From contig NC_077222.1 in NCBI RefSeq assembly GCF_024763615.1, forward strand, positions 64,604,001-64,668,000: 64,000 nt of DNA, given 5' to 3'. The notes beneath the pieces are model-generated. The model was not told where the DNA came from. It was given only the letters and a program-made list of their open reading frames with translations, and did not search any database. Each line of letters begins with the position of its first letter. Positions within the stretch are counted from its first letter, which is position 1. This DNA comes from Phlebotomus papatasi. Taxonomy: Eukaryota; Arthropoda; Insecta; Diptera; Psychodidae. Position numbers and translations under genes: made by a program. Shown piece after piece: positions 60,142-64,000 of this stretch.

Positions 60142-61927
60142 GTACGAGACTCTATTCTCAAATTATTCCAAACTTTCATTGCAAAAACTTCCTCGTCCAG
60201 CCACAGTGAAATCCGTCAGAAGAAGTGGTTAAAGAATATATATATATGACATGGAGATTCCAAGAGGCACTGAGCAATAATCTGCATTGGGAGAAAGGAA
60301 AATTGACGAATAAGAAGAGAAAATTAAATTTTAACACTCCAAGATATTCTCATAAATGCAATATTAAATGAAACGATGATCTCTGAAAAGTTTCTTCCTT
60401 ATACCTCAATTTTCCTTTACTTCAAATGTTCATCCTCAGAAATATTCATATAAACGAACCAATTAAACTAAAAGGAAAATGCCTTTCTCCATTCTCCAGT
60501 AAAAATTTCCGGGTGAAATGTATATTTTAAAACATTAACATATTTATGTAGTAGATCTAATTTTGTGCCCAAAAGATTCAAATCCTTTCATCTCGAAAAA
60601 ATGCCTTAATACAAAAGAGATAAAAAAGATCAAGCCATTTTCAAACTTCCTCATCAACTCTAAGTTGGTTCGGTTGTGTACAAAAAGTTCGACCATTTTG
60701 AGGAAAAATACACATGAAACTTTTTAAAAAGAAATTGTGTTAAATTTACTTTTTCGCACCATGATTCAAATATTTATCCATTAAATTTAGAAATGATTTA
60801 ACAAGTTGTTTGAGAGGGATAAGATTTCATACACAGTATTTTATATATAGCTTTGAACTTAAAAAAGTAATAGGAGAGTGTTGGAGCCTTCAAATATAAA
60901 AGGGAGCTTTTTTCTTAGCTTTAAGCGGCGTGCAATGTTAAATAAAGCAGAATATAGACTAAATGGAGAATGCCAAAATAAAAATAAACTGATAAAATAA
61001 TATTCACATGCAATTAAATATTTAATTCTATAAATTAATGGTAGTCCACTTCACTTTCTGTGATTGGTTTGGGCTTAAAATCATTTAAAGTATTCAAAGC
61101 CTAAGCGAAAAGCGAATTAAAATCAACATTCACACTTAAATCTCACCTACATAAGCTCAGCTAAATTTGTCAGAGTTGGATTTAATTATTTTTGTATAAA
61201 TATATTTTAGTAAAAGGGTCTCGAGATGCCATTATTTTTAAGAGCATTTGGCTCTTGGTCAGTGAGACCCCTGACTCGATTGTCACAGCTATAAAGAGTG
61301 AGAATGGACGCCTCTTATTTAAAAATCGGAAGAGTTTAATTCTGCTCCATATAAATTGATTGAGAGACCGAGGCTCTGAAAAGGACCTCTTCTAGATACT
61401 TTGTAAACTGATTAAAAGAATTTGTAATAAAAAATAATATACAAAATATAAAAAAAATCCTAGTACATCAAAATTAATAATTATTTAGAAGTATATCGAA
61501 AATTACACAATAAATTAGATGACACACAAAAAAGAATTTAGATGGGAACGATGGAAAGCTCATAAGGTTGGCTTAATAATGAGTCTTCATGTCTCGGTGT
61601 TTTCCAGGGGAAAAGCTACCAACGCAACATCTAATTTATCATTTCTCAAGAGACTATTTCCCACTCAACGTTCCATACAAACTCCTGAGTGCGGAAAACA
61701 CGATCTTCTACCACATTTCCCTTCTCTTCAGCAGTTTCACCATTGAGCCTCCTCATCGCCCACCCCCCATAACCTTAAATTCTTAATTCAAGCATCTACC
61801 CACATGAAATATAGCATTACAGCAATTTTCGGTTGAACGTGAAATTAATACATTCTTAACTGTGTGACTTATTGCTGGGGATGACACTGGCACTTTCGCT
61901 GAATCCTAGGAACAAATTTTCTTCCAG
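60142..61927 (+). other. Intron 3 of the RasGEF-like gene (1.8 kb)
   Basis: GTACGA to TTTTCTTCCAG, phase 0. It contains a fragment of the F family right end (61136-61196, AATCTCACCTACATAAGCTC) and a SINE-like piece (61216-61436); the rest is AT-rich with nothing recognised. Confidence 0.85.
61216..61436 (+). mobile_element. Diverged relative of the SINE at 16510
   Basis: AAGAGCATTTGGCTCTTGGT, then GTGAGACCCCTGACTCGATT and GTCACAGCTATAA parallel the SINE head at 16534-16585. The box B region is lost and no target duplication is evident. Confidence 0.5.
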
Positions 61928-62047
61928 GTGCCTCCCGTAGAATACTTCAAACATGTGATATTAGAATTGCAAGGCGAAACTGCTGCGGTTCCACCAACTC
62001 CACCACCACGATCGTCAATCAGAGGCCTCCAAAAGCGGTTCGATGAG
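61928..62047 (+). CDS. Exon of the RasGEF-like gene: GEF domain continued (40 codons)
   Basis: Acceptor TTTTCTTCCAG ends at 61927; donor GTGAGT starts at 62048; phase 0 at both ends, 40 codons. It reads VPPVEYFKHVILELQGETAA, then VPPTPPPRSSIRGLQKRFDE. Joined to the previous exon it gives LFYQ-VPPVEYFKHV and then a proline-rich insert before LQKRFDE. In RasGEF domains the corresponding helix is R-F-N/D-x-V-S-x-W-V, so the next exon should start with a VS.WV-like sequence, which lies beyond the window. The PPTPPP stretch could be a surface loop or SH3 ligand (inference). Confidence 0.85.
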
Positions 62048-62746
62048 GTGAGTAAAAGCTGTTTAGTCTAAAAGGGTGGGTTAAATTACTTATTTTTATG
62101 CTTTGCGCGCTGAAATTAACGTGTTTTCGGTTTAAAATAGGCTTTAATTTATAAATTTTGAAATTATGATAATTTATAAAATATAGAATGTGTTAGAAAT
62201 GAAACAATAGTAATTTTTATTGAAATTTATTGAATATTAGAACACTGCAGATTTCTTCCCTTTCGTCCTTATATACAACATTAGTGTACTGTTATTGTAA
62301 ATGGTGTATCAGACGTAAACCTTTTCACAGCTTCACTCAAAGTAACCCCTTATTTTTATATTTTACTTTTTATTTGAAAAACTAAAGGGGAGGGTGTCAA
62401 CGCGGCGATGACGTAAAGAACCATGATACTACACTTTTAGTACATTTTCATTGTTGGTTACAAAAATATTCATAAAAAAAATCTTGAAAGAATTATTCAA
62501 ATTCAAAAAATAAACATCTTCTGATATTAGATCAAAAAATTGTACATATATGATGATAAAAGTAAAAAGTATTTCAGTGGAATCCTAGTCAATCCTCTCT
62601 GTAAAATAGTTTTTTTTTTTTTGATTTTTTCTCTGGAAATTCGTGCAAACCAACTTCAACACTAATATTTTAAAAGAAAAATTATTAAAGCTTTAATTTG
62701 ATTTGTTTGATTGCTTGAACCTTATGACTGGAATTTCAGTAGTCTT

Positions 62747-63250
62747 TACGGGAAACTGGGGCTAAATTTGTCAAAACGAAAATTTAAATATTCACTATTT
62801 TCTAAAATAAAAGAGACTGAGGCTTGAAATTTTTATTATAGATAGACTTCATGAACCTTCTTAAACTTACAAAGTCTCAAGGCATTCGGGGAAGGATTAT
62901 GTAAAATAAAAAATAATGAAATTTTGAGCCCTATTTTCGGAATATTTGGCTTACAGAAAATATCAATACTGATTAGCTCAATTTAAGAAGATTTCACGTT
63001 AAGATAGAGAAAAATTATCTTCGACAAAGTTGTAGAGGAATAAATTTCCTATAAAAATATGTATATTTGATACTTTTAACGTGTGCGAGAGTAAAACGTC
63101 ACAAATTATCCGAAGACTGGCAAAATTTGCCCCAGAAATTTTGAGAATCTCCACAAAATCGACTTTTAGAAAATGATTTGAAAATCACATTTCTTTCGAG
63201 ATAGAGGAAAATAGTCTTCTACAATGTTGTAGAGCAGTTAATTTCCTATT
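62747..63250 (-). mobile_element. MITE family B, copy 3 (inverted, truncated)
   Basis: Minus-strand match to 3184-3777 and 52107-52705, starting at TACGGGAAACTGGGGCTAAA and ending at AATTTCCTATT, so the other terminus (about 100 bp) is missing. Confidence 0.85.
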
Positions 63251-63400
63251 GGTCTTAAGATCTTTAATAACATACTCAGTTGAAAATAAATTAAAATAAA
63301 TCTAATCTCTGCTAAATCGGTTGAAAAATAAAGAGTTTGAAATGTTTGACAATTCTTTATTTAAAAAATTTGACCAATTTGACATATTCTAATTTATATA

Positions 63401-63580
63401 GGGTAATATCACAGGCCATTAGTGATCACTTATGGCATGTCCTTTTTTATGGCTTCGTTGCAATTTTTGTTAGAAAATGATTCCGAAAATCAAAATAAAT
63501 GTGATGGCCTATCATAAGTCATCAGATATCTTTTTAATTACGCCATAAGTAAATACAGGCCATAAGTAATGTCGCCACCC
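63401..63580. mobile_element. TA-flanked MITE with CTTATGGC words
   Basis: 180 bp; GGGTAATATCACAGGCCATT at the left and minus-strand GGGTGGCGACATTACTTATG at the right, with TA at 63399-63400 and 63581-63582. GGCCAT..AGTNA.CACTTATGGC words recur in each arm. Confidence 0.75.
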
Positions 63581-63790
63581 TAGTAAATTATATACCATGA
63601 TAAGGCTTGGGGTTCGAGGACAAGTTATGAAGATAATGAGAAATCAAGATTTTACATAATGAAATCCTTACTTTAAGTTTAAGCAATAAAAAAGTTAGAC
63701 AATTTTTTTCTTATATTAACCTCTGTTGTACTGTGCAATAGACGTTCTATATATAGTATTCTCTATATAATAGAATAGCTTTTGTATACA

Positions 63791-63905
63791 AACGTCGTTG
63801 GCCTTCAAGACCAGCAGGTGGAAATGTCTCTGCTGTTGATGCTTTTGCCTCAGGAGTGTCGGTATCACTCAGGGCACTCAATTCATTGAAATACTCTACG
63901 ATTCA
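63791..63905 (-). other. Short coding-like stretch of unknown origin
   Basis: Minus strand reads VEYFNELSALSDTDTPEAKA then STAETFPPAGLEGQRR without a stop, in GC-richer sequence. An overlapping upstream frame reads QLPKLNDESFEFIGDITKEF. It resembles a frameshifted piece of a retroelement or exon; no family recognised. Confidence 0.25.
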
Positions 63906-64000
63906 TGGAATTCCTTTGTGATGTCCCCAATGAATTCAAATGATTCGTCATTCAACTTTGGTAATTGCAAAAATTCAATTTACCCACAAAACCTCACTTC

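Overview
The window looks like insect genomic DNA, probably from a fly (Diptera; a nematoceran is a guess). It is AT-rich, has GT-AG introns tens of kilobases long, and is densely packed with small transposons flanked by TA or TTAA. Only one host gene is visible. Its four exons lie on the + strand (4450-4566, 36934-37324, 59993-60141, 61928-62047), with canonical splice sites and mutually compatible phases. The last two exons read like the start of a RasGEF (CDC25-homology) domain, so the gene probably encodes a Ras-family guanine-nucleotide exchange factor. The gene continues beyond the window at the 3' end and probably at the 5' end.

Left end: bases 1-858 hold a minus-strand gag fragment of an LTR retrotransposon, with its probable leader or LTR up to about 1860. 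The first intron (about 32 kb) carries many MITEs, a 1.8-kb element built of degenerate repeats of about 300 bp (7021-8838), a tRNA-derived SINE with clear target duplications (16510-16736), and a very young BEL/Pao LTR retrotransposon (19061-24966). The two 638-bp LTRs of that element look identical, it has a 5-bp target duplication and a tRNA-Tyr primer site, and its single open frame lacks most of the integrase and has a changed protease motif.

The second intron (about 22.7 kb) carries a pogo-like element with a broken transposase, a large inverted-repeat element with a tRNA-like core, and stacked MITEs. It also holds five hammerhead-ribozyme-like motifs of the kind known from Penelope-like retroelements. 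One of these sits inside a 227-bp insertion with a 13-bp target duplication.

Two themes stand out. First, about ten unrelated repeat families share one end design (a TA duplication followed by GGG[G/T]), and three of them retain scraps of a helix-turn-helix like that of pogo transposases, which suggests one group of transposases mobilised them all. Second, the hammerhead-like motifs suggest RNA-level mobile elements that carry no protein gene.
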